DNA of 49,826 bases from Desulfobulbaceae bacterium (GTDB lineage Bacteria; Desulfobacterota; Desulfobulbia; Desulfobulbales; Desulfobulbaceae), in assembly GCA_023544645.1 (NCBI GenBank), contig JAMJFO010000006.1:47036-96861 (forward strand), in the 5' to 3' direction. The notes under the pieces are model-generated. The model was not told the DNA's origin, did no database searches, and saw only the letters and a list, made by a program, of their open reading frames with translations. Position 1 is the first letter of the stretch. Each line of letters starts with the position of its first letter. Position numbers and translations under genes: made by a program. Positions 19,558 to 27,417 of this stretch are shown here, piece by piece.

Positions 19558-21315
19558 ATGGCAGACAATACGGAAAAAAAATCCGACGCGTCGGAGGTGA
19601 TCACCGACAAGGCGGAAGGCAAGCTCTCTGATCTCTGGAAAAAAGAGGATTACTGGGCCATCTGGCTCGGCTTTGTTCTCCTGGCCGTCGGCATGGTCAT
19701 CTTTCTGCCGCGGCCGCCGGAAAAAATGCACGAAACCATTGCCGCCGCGGAAAAAACCATGCAGGAGCAGGCAGCGATGGCGCCCTTTAAAACCATTGAA
19801 TGGCACAAGGCCAATGATGCCAAGGCAAAAATAAAGGGGACTGACCAATCCTATGCCAAAAAGATAAAAACCTTTATGACCAAAGCGCATGGCTGGAAAA
19901 CCAACCCGTCAAATGCGTTCATCATGAGCAAAGAGGAAGCCGAAGCCAAAAACGTTGCCGGCATGGCAAAGTATGAGGCGGCATTGGCCACGGAGCAGGA
20001 ACTCCTGACTGCCGCCGAATCAGCCCAGGTAACGGCTGCAGCGGCCGGCTTTCAGGATCCGGCGCTCAATGCCGCGGCAAAGGATGCCATCTCCGACTGG
20101 CGGGGCGCCAAACGGCAGGCTTCGGGAGCCAAGAAAAAAATCAGCGCCAAACCATACAACCAGTTGCCCTATCTCATTGGCCTGGGAATTGTCCTGGCGC
20201 TGTTTTTCAGTATCGGCATGCAGTTCATGTCCGGCAGCGGCATGGCGTTTATCAAGGCCTTCGGCTTTGTTTTTGTCATCGCCGTTCTTGCCTATGTCAT
20301 GGAATCCCAGGCAACCATGAAGGAGTACGGCATCGGTTATGCGGCCTGGGCCATTCTCATCGGCCTGATCATCAGCAATACCGTCGGAACACCCAAATGG
20401 GTGATGCCGGCGGTCCAGACCGAATACTACATCAAAACCGGCCTGGTCCTGCTCGGCGCCGAGATCCTGTTCGGCAAGATCCTGTCCATCGGCATTCCAG
20501 GCATCTTCGTTGCCTGGGTGGTAACCCCCATTGTCCTTATCACCACTTTTATCTTCGGCCAGAAAGTGCTCAAGATGCCCTCCAAGACCCTGAACATGAC
20601 CATTTCTGCGGACATGTCGGTCTGCGGAGTTTCAGCGGCAATAGCAACGGCCGCCGCCTGCCGGGCCAAGAAAGAGGAACTGACCCTGGCCATAGGCCTC
20701 TCCCTGGTATTCACCTCGGTGATGATGATCATCATGCCCATGGTCATCAAGGCCACCGGCATGGACCATGTGCTGGGCGGCGCCTGGATGGGCGGCACCA
20801 TTGACGCCACCGGCGCGGTGGCCGCTGCCGGCGCTTTCTTGAGTGAACGTGCCCTGTATGTGGCCGCGACCATCAAAATGATCCAGAACGTGCTGATCGG
20901 CGTCATCGCCTTTGGCGTGGCAGTGTACTGGTGCGCCAAATATGAATGCGAGCCGGGACAGCGGGTCAGCGCCATGGAAATCTGGTACCGCTTTCCCAAA
21001 TTCGTCATCGGGTTCATGGTTGCCTCCATTTTCTTCTCCATGATGTATGGGGTCATGGGCGAATCGGTGGGCTACGCGGTTCTTGACCACGGGGTTCTGC
21101 GCGGCTTTTCCCGGCTGTTCCGGGGATGGTTCTTCTGCCTGGCCTTTGTCAGCATCGGACTGGCCACCAATTTCCGCGAGCTCAAACATCATTTTGCCGG
21201 CGGCAAACCGCTCATTCTCTATGCCTGTGGACAGACACTCAACCTGTGCCTGACCCTGATCATGGCCTATATCATGTTCTTCCTGGTATTTCCTGAAATC
21301 ACCGCGGGGATCTGA
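19558..21315 (+). CDS. YeiH/UPF0324-family putative sulfate exporter with N-terminal extension
   Basis: A 585-residue membrane protein. The last 380 residues (from about 200) are the YeiH/UPF0324 (PSE) transporter core, with about ten hydrophobic spans and the motifs YYIKTGLVLLGAEILFGKI, SADMSVCGVSAAIATAAAC and GGTIDATGAVAAAGAF. The core family is about 350 residues. Here an extra N-terminal TM (about 33-51) and a charged, Ala/Lys-rich, probably helical region (about 55-195) precede it. Family members are annotated as sulfate or sulfonate exporters, without firm biochemical proof. Start: ATG with a strong GGGAGGTG site. The small gene at 21318 follows by two bases. Sigma-54 control is supported by the upstream promoter. 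Confidence 0.85.
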   Translation: MADNTEKKSDASEVITDKAEGKLSDLWKKEDYWAIWLGFVLLAVGMVIFLPRPPEKMHETIAAAEKTMQEQAAMAPFKTIEWHKANDAKAKIKGTDQSYAKKIKTFMTKAHGWKTNPSNAFIMSKEEAEAKNVAGMAKYEAALATEQELLTAAESAQVTAAAAGFQDPALNAAAKDAISDWRGAKRQASGAKKKISAKPYNQLPYLIGLGIVLALFFSIGMQFMSGSGMAFIKAFGFVFVIAVLAYVMESQATMKEYGIGYAAWAILIGLIISNTVGTPKWVMPAVQTEYYIKTGLVLLGAEILFGKILSIGIPGIFVAWVVTPIVLITTFIFGQKVLKMPSKTLNMTISADMSVCGVSAAIATAAACRAKKEELTLAIGLSLVFTSVMMIIMPMVIKATGMDHVLGGAWMGGTIDATGAVAAAGAFLSERALYVAATIKMIQNVLIGVIAFGVAVYWCAKYECEPGQRVSAMEIWYRFPKFVIGFMVASIFFSMMYGVMGESVGYAVLDHGVLRGFSRLFRGWFFCLAFVSIGLATNFRELKHHFAGGKPLILYACGQTLNLCLTLIMAYIMFFLVFPEITAGI

Positions 21316-21317
21316 TC

Positions 21318-21629
21318 ATGACCGTGATGAATATGACGGCTAAACTGCACCAAGCTGCCAAAACTGCGGCCGGCACCGGCCGGCCGCAGGAGCGGAAAGG
21401 CAAAGGCTGGGCCGGACTCCTGGCCTGGCTGCTGCTGCTCTGGGCCTTTGTTTTTGTCTTTGCCCCCTGGCTGCAACACCAATCGGCCTGGATCCGGACC
21501 CTTGCCGACTATATCGATTCAAGCGGCATTGACGCCGGCGCCATCTATTACACCGAGGTCGACGAGGTGGGAGATGCTGATCTGATGATCCGCGATACCT
21601 TCCGTTTTTATCTTGATGAACAGGAGTAA
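21318..21629 (+). CDS. Small single-span membrane protein, partner of the YeiH-like transporter
   Basis: A 103-residue protein beginning two bases after the transporter stop, so it is almost certainly translated with it. One strongly hydrophobic segment (about residues 31-50, GWAGLLAWLLLLWAFVFVFA) is followed by a soluble acidic tail ending FRFYLDEQE. No recognised family, no cysteines and no catalytic motif. The arrangement suggests an accessory or regulatory subunit of the exporter; this is inference from position only. The gene converges with the two-CW kinase, 50 bases away, and no clear terminator lies between them. Confidence 0.7.
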   Translation: MTVMNMTAKLHQAAKTAAGTGRPQERKGKGWAGLLAWLLLLWAFVFVFAPWLQHQSAWIRTLADYIDSSGIDAGAIYYTEVDEVGDADLMIRDTFRFYLDEQE

Positions 21630-21679
21630 TGCGGCTGTTCTCTTTGCCAGAGCATCAGCCTGATGTACAATCTACCTCT

Positions 21680-22717
21680 CTACCCTGAGGGCAAAAGGGA
21701 ATCCATTACAGGAATGAAAACGGAAAAGGTAGCGCCTTTTCCCGGGGTGCTTTTGACCTTAACCGTACCTCCCAATTCTTTTATGGACCGTTCAACAATT
21801 GCCAGGCCCAGGCCGGGACCATTGGTTTTTGTCGTGTAGAACGGCTTGAAAATTTTCTCCTGTTCACCGGCGGAAATGCCTGTTCCATGGTCCTGTACGG
21901 CAAACATGATTGTACCGTTGCTGTTTTTTATACTTACCAGAATGGTGTCACCTGCCGCAGACGCCTCCAAAGCATTTTCGACGAGATTGTAGAGACAGGC
22001 CCTTATCCTGGATAGATCAGATACAATTTCCGGCAAATGCTCATCATGGCGCAACTTGATGGAAATCTGCCGTTGATCGGCAAAATCGGCAAAATCTGTT
22101 ATTACTGCTTCGGCAATGATGTTGATATCACAGGGTTCGAGCCTCAGTGGTCCGGGGTTGGAAAAATTCAAGAAAATGGCGGTAAGGTCATTCAACTTTT
22201 TGACCTCTTCTTCAATGATCCCCAGGAACTCGCTCATCAATTCGTCCTGGTATTTTTTCTTTAAAAAGGAAGTGGCCATTCCTATGGAATGAAGAGGATT
22301 CCGGGTTTCATGAGCTACTCCGGCAGCCATGTCGCTCAACTCCATCAAACGGTCGCTTTTTGCCTTCTCCTGGTCGGAGCGGACACGTTCGTTGAACGTA
22401 TACTTGATGTCCTTGACCATCAGGTTGAACGCTTCAATGAGCTCGCCGATATCGTCGCCGCACGATTCTTTATAGACTACGCATTCCCGGCAATCCTTGA
22501 TGTTTTTGGCGAACTCGCCTGTAACCTCGCCATGACAGCAGGTGCCGGCAATGGACCAGCAACGCAGTTTGCCGAAAGCCGGACAATTATTTTTTTTGCA
22601 GTTAAGCCGTTCCCAGCAGCGAATGATTTTCGGGTTCTCCGCTTCAACATCATAATCGCCTGACTGGATGGCCAGCATTTTTTCTCTTAATGATTTCAAA
22701 CCTTTGAACTTTTTCAT
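21680..22717 (-). CDS. Soluble histidine kinase with N-terminal two-CW cysteine domain
   Basis: A 345-residue kinase without membrane segments. The N-terminus has nine cysteines, C34, C40, C45, C53, C60, C61, C76, C79 and C86, including two Cys-Trp pairs (IRCWERLNC and LRCWSIAGTC). This matches the two-CW domain pattern seen in signalling proteins of delta-proteobacteria, probably a metal- or cluster-binding redox sensor. A short HAMP-like linker (GDDIGELIEAFNLMVKDI) leads to HisKA with H136 (AAGVAHETRNPLHSIG) and a HATPase domain (DHGTGI, GPGLGLAIV). It is the last gene of a kinase-regulator-kinase operon, 15 bases after the NtrC-type regulator, so both kinases may feed one regulator. Confidence 0.9.
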   Translation of the reverse strand: MKKFKGLKSLREKMLAIQSGDYDVEAENPKIIRCWERLNCKKNNCPAFGKLRCWSIAGTCCHGEVTGEFAKNIKDCRECVVYKESCGDDIGELIEAFNLMVKDIKYTFNERVRSDQEKAKSDRLMELSDMAAGVAHETRNPLHSIGMATSFLKKKYQDELMSEFLGIIEEEVKKLNDLTAIFLNFSNPGPLRLEPCDINIIAEAVITDFADFADQRQISIKLRHDEHLPEIVSDLSRIRACLYNLVENALEASAAGDTILVSIKNSNGTIMFAVQDHGTGISAGEQEKIFKPFYTTKTNGPGLGLAIVERSIKELGGTVKVKSTPGKGATFSVFIPVMDSLLPSG

Positions 22718-22732
22718 GCGTAAGAGGCTCCC

Positions 22733-24067
22733 TTAGCGGTTCATCAAGTCCAGATTTTTCATTTTGGTGCGCAACTGCTTCCTTGAGATACCTAAAAGCA
22801 CGGCAGCCCGGGACTGATTCCAGGCTGTTGCATCAAGCGCTTTGGTGATTATCCTTTTTTCAGTTTCCGGGAGATTGAATTCTCCTGGCTGGTCGCATTC
22901 ATCCTCGCCGAAGATTTTTAATTTACACGGTAAACACTCCATATTGATGGAATCATAATTGCACAATATCACAGCCCGTTCCAAAACATTCTCAAGCTCG
23001 CGCACATTGCCCGGCCAGTCATAACTCTTGATGACCTTCAGGACCTCAGGTTCAAATCCCCGGATGTCCTTTTTATTTTTGGCATTAAAGTGATCAAGAT
23101 AATGTTTGGCCAGCAGGGGAATATCTTCCGTCCTCTCCCGCAATGGGGGGATGCGGATGGTTATGACATTCAATCGGTAGTACAGGTCTGACCTGAATTC
23201 TCCTTTTTCCACATCTGCTTCAAGGTCGCGGTTGGTGGCGGAAAGAACCCGGACATTGACCTGAATCTTATTTTTACCACCAACCCGGCGGATTTCCCGT
23301 TCCTGGAGAAACCGCAGCAATTTTTTTTCCAGCGCATAATCGATATCACCAACCTCATCAAAAAACAGGGTTCCTCCCTGCGCCATTTCGATGAGACCGA
23401 TCTTACGGTCCAGGGCTCCGGTGAAAGCCCCTCTTTCATGACCGAACAGCTCGCTCTCCATAAGTTCGGACGGAATTGTCGTGCAGTCAATGGGGATAAA
23501 AGGATTGTCAACTCTGAGCGAAGAATAATGAATGGCCCTTGCCACCATCTCCTTGCCGGTTCCCGACTCGCCGAGGATGAGAATATTGGCGTCGGTCTTG
23601 CTCACCCGGCGGATCAGGGAAAAAACCTCCTGCATGGGTTTTGACTTGCCGATTATGTTCATGAACTGAAAATGGCGGCCCGATTCGTCATCCGAAAGTA
23701 TTTGGCCTGAAAGAAGCAGTTCCTGAACAACGTTTTCCAGCAGCTCAAGATTCACCGGTTTGGTCAGGTAGGTATAAGCCCCCTTGCGCATCGCGTTGAC
23801 GGCCAGCTCAATGGTGCCGTAGGCGGTAAGCAGGACAAACGGTATTCCCGGGGTAATGGTTTTGATTTTTTCGAGCAGCTGTTCACCGCTCATGCCCGGC
23901 ATTTTATAATCGGAAATGACCAGGTCGTAATGCTTCTCCTTGAATCTGGCAAAGGCTTCTTCCCCGGAACGTGCGGTATCCACCCGGATTCTGTCGCCGC
24001 TCAGGGCAGCGGACAGAACCTTGAGTGAATTTATTTCATCGTCAACAGCAAGAATCGTGTAACTCAT
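22733..24067 (-). CDS. NtrC-type sigma-54-dependent response regulator
   Basis: A 444-residue regulator with receiver (phospho-acceptor D53 in VISDYKMPG), AAA+ domain (Walker A GESGTGKE at 166-173, GAFTGA at 213-218, GGTLFFDEVGDID) and a C-terminal Fis-type helix-turn-helix ending NQSRAAVLLGISRKQLRTKM. All key residues are present, so it should activate sigma-54 promoters when phosphorylated. It overlaps the upstream membrane kinase gene by 26 bases and precedes the two-CW kinase by 15. The sigma-54 site at 26135, driving the DsrE-like genes on the other side of the divergent region, is its most likely target. Confidence 0.95.
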   Translation of the reverse strand: MSYTILAVDDEINSLKVLSAALSGDRIRVDTARSGEEAFARFKEKHYDLVISDYKMPGMSGEQLLEKIKTITPGIPFVLLTAYGTIELAVNAMRKGAYTYLTKPVNLELLENVVQELLLSGQILSDDESGRHFQFMNIIGKSKPMQEVFSLIRRVSKTDANILILGESGTGKEMVARAIHYSSLRVDNPFIPIDCTTIPSELMESELFGHERGAFTGALDRKIGLIEMAQGGTLFFDEVGDIDYALEKKLLRFLQEREIRRVGGKNKIQVNVRVLSATNRDLEADVEKGEFRSDLYYRLNVITIRIPPLRERTEDIPLLAKHYLDHFNAKNKKDIRGFEPEVLKVIKSYDWPGNVRELENVLERAVILCNYDSINMECLPCKLKIFGEDECDQPGEFNLPETEKRIITKALDATAWNQSRAAVLLGISRKQLRTKMKNLDLMNR

Positions 24068-25751
24068 CGGTTAAGCTCTCTCCCTGGGGTAAAATCAGAG
24101 TAAAGATGCACCCCTTGCCGGGGGTGCTCTCGACTACGAGATCGCCATTATGCCAGCGGGCAATTTTCTGTGAAATAGCCAGACCAAGTCCGGTCCCCCT
24201 CGTTTTGGTTGTATAAAAGGGATTGAAGATCTGCCTGAGGTCTTCAGGTGCAATTCCCGGCCCTGTGTCGGAAACAGAGATGATGACGTTGCCGTCGCTG
24301 TACCTGGCTGCAACGGTCACCGCACCCTCACCTGTGATTGCATCAAATCCATTGATGATCAAATTGATCAGCACCTGTTTAATCTGACTGTAGTCGCAGA
24401 ATATTTCAGGGATGTTTTCCGCGATGGCAAACTGCAAGTCTATATGCTGTTCCTCTGCTTCCTGGCTAAGGAGCGCACCTATTTCACGGATCAGCCGGGC
24501 GATATCGCTTGGCGCCTTTTCCAGCTGCACCGGTTTGGCAAAACCCAGCAGGGTTCCGGTAAGCTTGTTGATCCTGGCCACCTCGTCAGAGATTATCCTG
24601 GTAAACTCCGAAATAAGGATCCCGTCATAATTTTTGCCGATATAATTTGCTGCCCCGCTTATGGCATTCAACGGATTTTTTATTTCATGGGCCAGGGTGG
24701 CGGCCAGCTCTCCGGTCGCGGCCAGCCGGCAGAGCCTTTCCTGCTCCTCAACCGCATAGGAAAGTTTCACCACCATTTCATTGAAAGCATTGGATAATTC
24801 CCCGATCTCGTCACTGCTCTCAACATCAATATATTTGTTGAGCCCTTCATCCACCAATTTATCCACCGATTCCTTCAAACGGAGGATCGGATGGATAAGC
24901 TTGATGATGGTACCAAGACCGAAAATCAGGACCGAGGTGAAAATAGCCAGCATCAGTAAAAAGATCAGCAGGCGCTGCTCCTCGATATCAATGGAGTTTA
25001 AATTTATATAAAAAACAATAGTCCCGAAGATAATCATCGGTATTGCCGTAAGCAGACTGAATGAGGTCAAAATCCGATAAATGATGCTGCCGCCCATCTG
25101 GCTGTACATGGCCTTATTAATACAGATAAACAGCATCATAAAACCAATGGGGCGGAAGAGGTGGCCGTGCAGCCACGTCGATGACCCTATGGGAGCGGGG
25201 AAAAACAGAAAAATGGCTGAAATACAGATAAAAAGGTAACCTGTCGCGGCGAAAAAAAGACTTTTTTGCTTGATGCGATAATAGGCTGCCACGTGAAGGA
25301 TGCAGACATGACCCGCCAGAAAAGCAATGCTTATCCATACCAATGGCCTGAATATGCCAAACAAGGGAAAGGTTTTGTAAACTTCAGGCACCAGTAAGAC
25401 GAAGAGCGGGAGATAGAGTAACAGCAGCCATGTCTTTTTCTGCGGCCTGGAAGATGAGATGGCAATAGTGAGGATCAGCAGACCAAAACAATAGCTGACG
25501 AGGGTCTGATACAGGAGGTTAAGATCCAGGTCGGCAGCATGGATAAAAGCATGGATGAGACTGCTCATACCCATGATAATGAATCCGCCTGCCATCAGGA
25601 ATAAGCGGCTTTTCTGCTCCTGACTGCATTCTTCCATCCTGTCCCGGGATGCCCTGAATAAGCGCCCGGCAATTGAAATGCAGATCAGGAAAATCAAAAA
25701 TTCTTCCCAGTTGTGATAATGTAAAAAAAATTCCTTGTGCGAATAATCCAT
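24042..25751 (-). CDS. Membrane histidine kinase with multi-span sensor and HAMP domain
   Basis: A 569-residue kinase. The first 285 residues contain about eight hydrophobic spans (for example 17-29, 50-71, 83-100, 108-122, 133-156, 167-185, 200-212) and then a pair (228-250, 261-285) flanking a short external loop. A HAMP domain (286-340), HisKA with H355 (LAATLAHEIKNPLNAISG) and HATPase (DTGPGI, GTGLGLAIS) follow. The N-terminal region resembles MASE/7TM-type sensors, which detect membrane or lipid-soluble cues; no exact family is claimed. The ATG at 25751 has no Shine-Dalgarno sequence and an in-frame stop lies two codons upstream, so the true start may be leaderless or further in. Confidence 0.88.
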   Translation of the reverse strand: MDYSHKEFFLHYHNWEEFLIFLICISIAGRLFRASRDRMEECSQEQKSRLFLMAGGFIIMGMSSLIHAFIHAADLDLNLLYQTLVSYCFGLLILTIAISSSRPQKKTWLLLLYLPLFVLLVPEVYKTFPLFGIFRPLVWISIAFLAGHVCILHVAAYYRIKQKSLFFAATGYLFICISAIFLFFPAPIGSSTWLHGHLFRPIGFMMLFICINKAMYSQMGGSIIYRILTSFSLLTAIPMIIFGTIVFYINLNSIDIEEQRLLIFLLMLAIFTSVLIFGLGTIIKLIHPILRLKESVDKLVDEGLNKYIDVESSDEIGELSNAFNEMVVKLSYAVEEQERLCRLAATGELAATLAHEIKNPLNAISGAANYIGKNYDGILISEFTRIISDEVARINKLTGTLLGFAKPVQLEKAPSDIARLIREIGALLSQEAEEQHIDLQFAIAENIPEIFCDYSQIKQVLINLIINGFDAITGEGAVTVAARYSDGNVIISVSDTGPGIAPEDLRQIFNPFYTTKTRGTGLGLAISQKIARWHNGDLVVESTPGKGCIFTLILPQGESLTDELHDSCC

Positions 25752-25763
25752 ATGCTACACTGT

Positions 25764-25779
25764 AGCACAAACTGTGCCA
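25764..25779 (-). promoter_or_regulatory. Sigma-54-like element / palindrome at the kinase operon start
   Basis: On the minus strand, TGGCAC, five bases, then GTGCT: a -24/-12 arrangement with GG and GC 12 bases apart and one mismatch in the -12 box. The same bases form the palindrome GCACA-AAC-TGTGC, adjacent to CTACA-C-TGTAG, so it could instead be an operator. If it is a promoter, transcription would start almost at the kinase ATG. Confidence 0.4.
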
Positions 25780-26134
25780 AACGGCGCATAAAAACGTAAA
25801 CAATGAAACCGCGATGATTTTCGAAAAAGGAAAAACTCCTGAACGTTGTGAAATGATGCCTTCTCAGGGGCTTAACCGATCCGGTTGCAGAAGAAAATAT
25901 TGCGCCGGACCGAGATTGATATCAGCCTTGTCGGCAGGGACGCAAAATCTCTTTGGCCTGAATGGCACATTTTTTCACATTCCAGGGGAGATTCCGGGCT
26001 ATAGTAGAGTGAGAAAAGGTATTCCTGCACAAAATAGTATAAGGCAACCGAGAGCTTCAACCACAGGTTTTATCGATCATATTTATTCAGCGGCACCGCA
26101 GAAAAAGTTATCCTTCCCCTTTAAAATTTATATC

Positions 26135-26150
26135 TGGCATCTTCATTGCA
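26135..26150 (+). promoter_or_regulatory. Sigma-54 promoter for the DsrE-like / YTD-type genes
   Basis: TGGCAT at 26135-26140, five bases, then TTGCA at 26146-26150. Only the last base of the -24 box departs from consensus, and GG and GC are 12 bases apart. The expected start is near 26161, giving a leader of about 245 bases before the first gene at 26406. The span from 25780 to 26134 holds no convincing gene; an open frame there lacks a ribosome site and any recognisable sequence. Confidence 0.75.
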
Positions 26151-26222
26151 AACTTTTACTGCAAAGGCAGCGAGGCCAGGAACTGCTGGTCAGGATACCG
26201 CTTGTCGAAAAATAAGAGGTGC

Positions 26223-26350
26223 ATGGACCTTTTCAATACACCGCTATGAAGAATACCGAGGTGTCCCCCTCCTCCGGGAATAAGAATGCTGCATGCATTT
26301 CTTATGACACATTTCATGCCCGGCACTCCCCCTGACGTGCCGGGCATGAA
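26223..26350 (+). promoter_or_regulatory. Structured mRNA leader with two hairpins and short upstream frames
   Basis: Inside the presumed leader are two consecutive inverted repeats: ATAAGAATGC against GCATTTCTTAT (26280-26305) and a perfect 14-base arm pair TTCATGCCCGGCAC / GTGCCGGGCATGAA (26313-26326 and 26337-26350). No T-run follows, so it is not a typical terminator. An eight-codon frame at 26223-26249 has AGAGGT before its ATG and overlaps, by ATGA, a second frame of 29 codons ending at 26335 inside the second hairpin. A translated leader or an RNA processing/stability element is possible. Confidence 0.45.
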
Positions 26351-26405
26351 TCTTCCCGCCTTGGGCAGGCTATATTCACCTCTCGGATATTGAACGGAGA
26401 ACAGA

Positions 26406-26678
26406 ATGGCAAAAAAAATTGCAGTTTTAGTAAGGGACAGGCAAAGCGAGGCGTTGCGCATGGCCATCGGAATTATTTTGCTGGACGATATTATCGAAGT
26501 TTATATTCTGGACAAAAAAATTGAAGAGACCGAGCAGAACCAGCTGTACCTGGAAACTATCCAGGATCTGGAGATAAAAGCATACACAAACGTCGAGGGA
26601 AATTATACAATAGAGTACCTGCCGACAGAAGAAATTGCTCGGCAACTGTCCGACTATGACCATGTACTCGCGTATTAA
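26406..26678 (+). CDS. DsrE-family-like small protein without cysteine
   Basis: A 90-residue soluble protein. The N-terminus (AKKIAVLVRDRQSEALRMAI followed by GIILLDDIIEVYILD) has the DsrE/TusD fold pattern: a first beta strand, a helix with R-x-A-x-G, and a second strand ending in acidic residues. It has no cysteine at all, so it cannot itself carry persulfide; in DsrEFH/TusBCD complexes some subunits are likewise inactive partners. GGAG precedes the ATG. It is first in a run of three small genes (gaps of 34 and 138 bases) that together recall the DsrE-DsrF-DsrH grouping, a sulfur-relay complex of the cytoplasm. The family call comes from the pattern and the context. Confidence 0.6.
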   Translation: MAKKIAVLVRDRQSEALRMAIGIILLDDIIEVYILDKKIEETEQNQLYLETIQDLEIKAYTNVEGNYTIEYLPTEEIARQLSDYDHVLAY

Positions 26679-26712
26679 GTATTAAGCTTCAAATCCCATA
26701 AGGAGTCGGTTG

Positions 26713-26880
26713 ATGAAAAGTTTATTTATACTCAAAAAAGATCCGGACCCGACCATAAATACAATCATGGAGGAAAGAGCAAAAGAAGCAGAGATCTATA
26801 TCGTTGATCTCCGAAAGGATCAGGATTACGATGCACTTGTTGAATCCATAGAGTTATGCGACCAGGTCATGACCTGGTAA
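26713..26880 (+). CDS. DsrH/TusB-like micro-protein
   Basis: A 55-residue frame with a good AGGAG ribosome site, starting MKSLFILKKDPDP and ending CDQVMTW. The DsrH/TusB family is short (about 95 residues), starts with a beta strand, and ends with a conserved hydrophobic-Trp tail (for example ...QMAW in TusB), which this end resembles. The single cysteine is five residues before the C-terminal tryptophan. The central region is shorter than in TusB, so it may be a minimal or diverged form. Its place between two DsrE-like genes supports a role as the third subunit of a sulfur-relay complex; this remains inference. Confidence 0.55.
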   Translation: MKSLFILKKDPDPTINTIMEERAKEAEIYIVDLRKDQDYDALVESIELCDQVMTW

Positions 26881-27018
26881 GGACACCCGCAAATGTGCAG
26901 GAATAAAGGAGCTGCTGGATGAAGATTCACCTGCACAAGGAGCCTGGCAGAGAAGCAATTTCACCGGCGCGAGATGCAGCCCAGGGGATGACAATCAATA
27001 AACAACGGGGAATCAACA

Positions 27019-27321
27019 ATGAAACTCGGTATTCTTGTCAACACAAATGATCATTTACCAGCAATAGTCGGCATTGTGCGATCCGCAACACGCAAAGGCC
27101 ATGAAGTAAACCTGTTCGCAATGGATGACGGAACAAGGCTTCTTGAGGAAAAGCCCTTTGTATCGCTCATTGAGATGCCCGGAGTTCTCATGAGCTACTG
27201 CGACCACAGTGCACAGGAATTAAACGTCAAAACCGAAGGACTTTCCTCTTCAATAGAGCGTAGCAGTCAATTCAGCAATGCCCGGATGAACCATACTTCC
27301 GACAAAGTACTCGTCATGTAA
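27019..27321 (+). CDS. DsrE-family sulfur-relay protein with conserved cysteine
   Basis: A 100-residue cytoplasmic protein. It begins with the DsrE-type strand-helix-strand (KLGILVNTNDHLPAIVGIVR, then KGHEVNLFAMDDGTRLL) and carries its single cysteine, C61, in MSYCDHSAQELNVKTEGL, the position and style of the DsrE/TusD active-site cysteine (C followed by S and a Gly-containing turn). The C-terminus SSQFSNARMNHTSDKVLVM fits the last helix and strand. In the Dsr/Tus relays this cysteine accepts sulfane sulfur from a TusA-like carrier; a TusA is encoded at 30863. Ribosome site ACGGGG. A GT-C glycosyltransferase gene follows after about 95 bases. Confidence 0.75.
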   Translation: MKLGILVNTNDHLPAIVGIVRSATRKGHEVNLFAMDDGTRLLEEKPFVSLIEMPGVLMSYCDHSAQELNVKTEGLSSSIERSSQFSNARMNHTSDKVLVM

Positions 27322-27417
27322 CCCCCGGTGCGATGATATAATAATCCCGAAACTCGCCCGGTCAGGACAACCATTTTCCCCGCACCATATAAAAAAATTT
27401 CACAGAAAGGGTAAAAA

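Noticed and set aside
25814-26215. 133-residue plus-strand open frame in the divergent region
   Set aside because: It overlaps the sigma-54 promoter, has no ribosome site and shows no family features.
26919-27050. 43-residue frame with AAGGAG upstream, overlapping the third DsrE-like gene
   Set aside because: Its last part is an out-of-frame reading of the 27019 gene, and the sequence resembles nothing; too weak to call.
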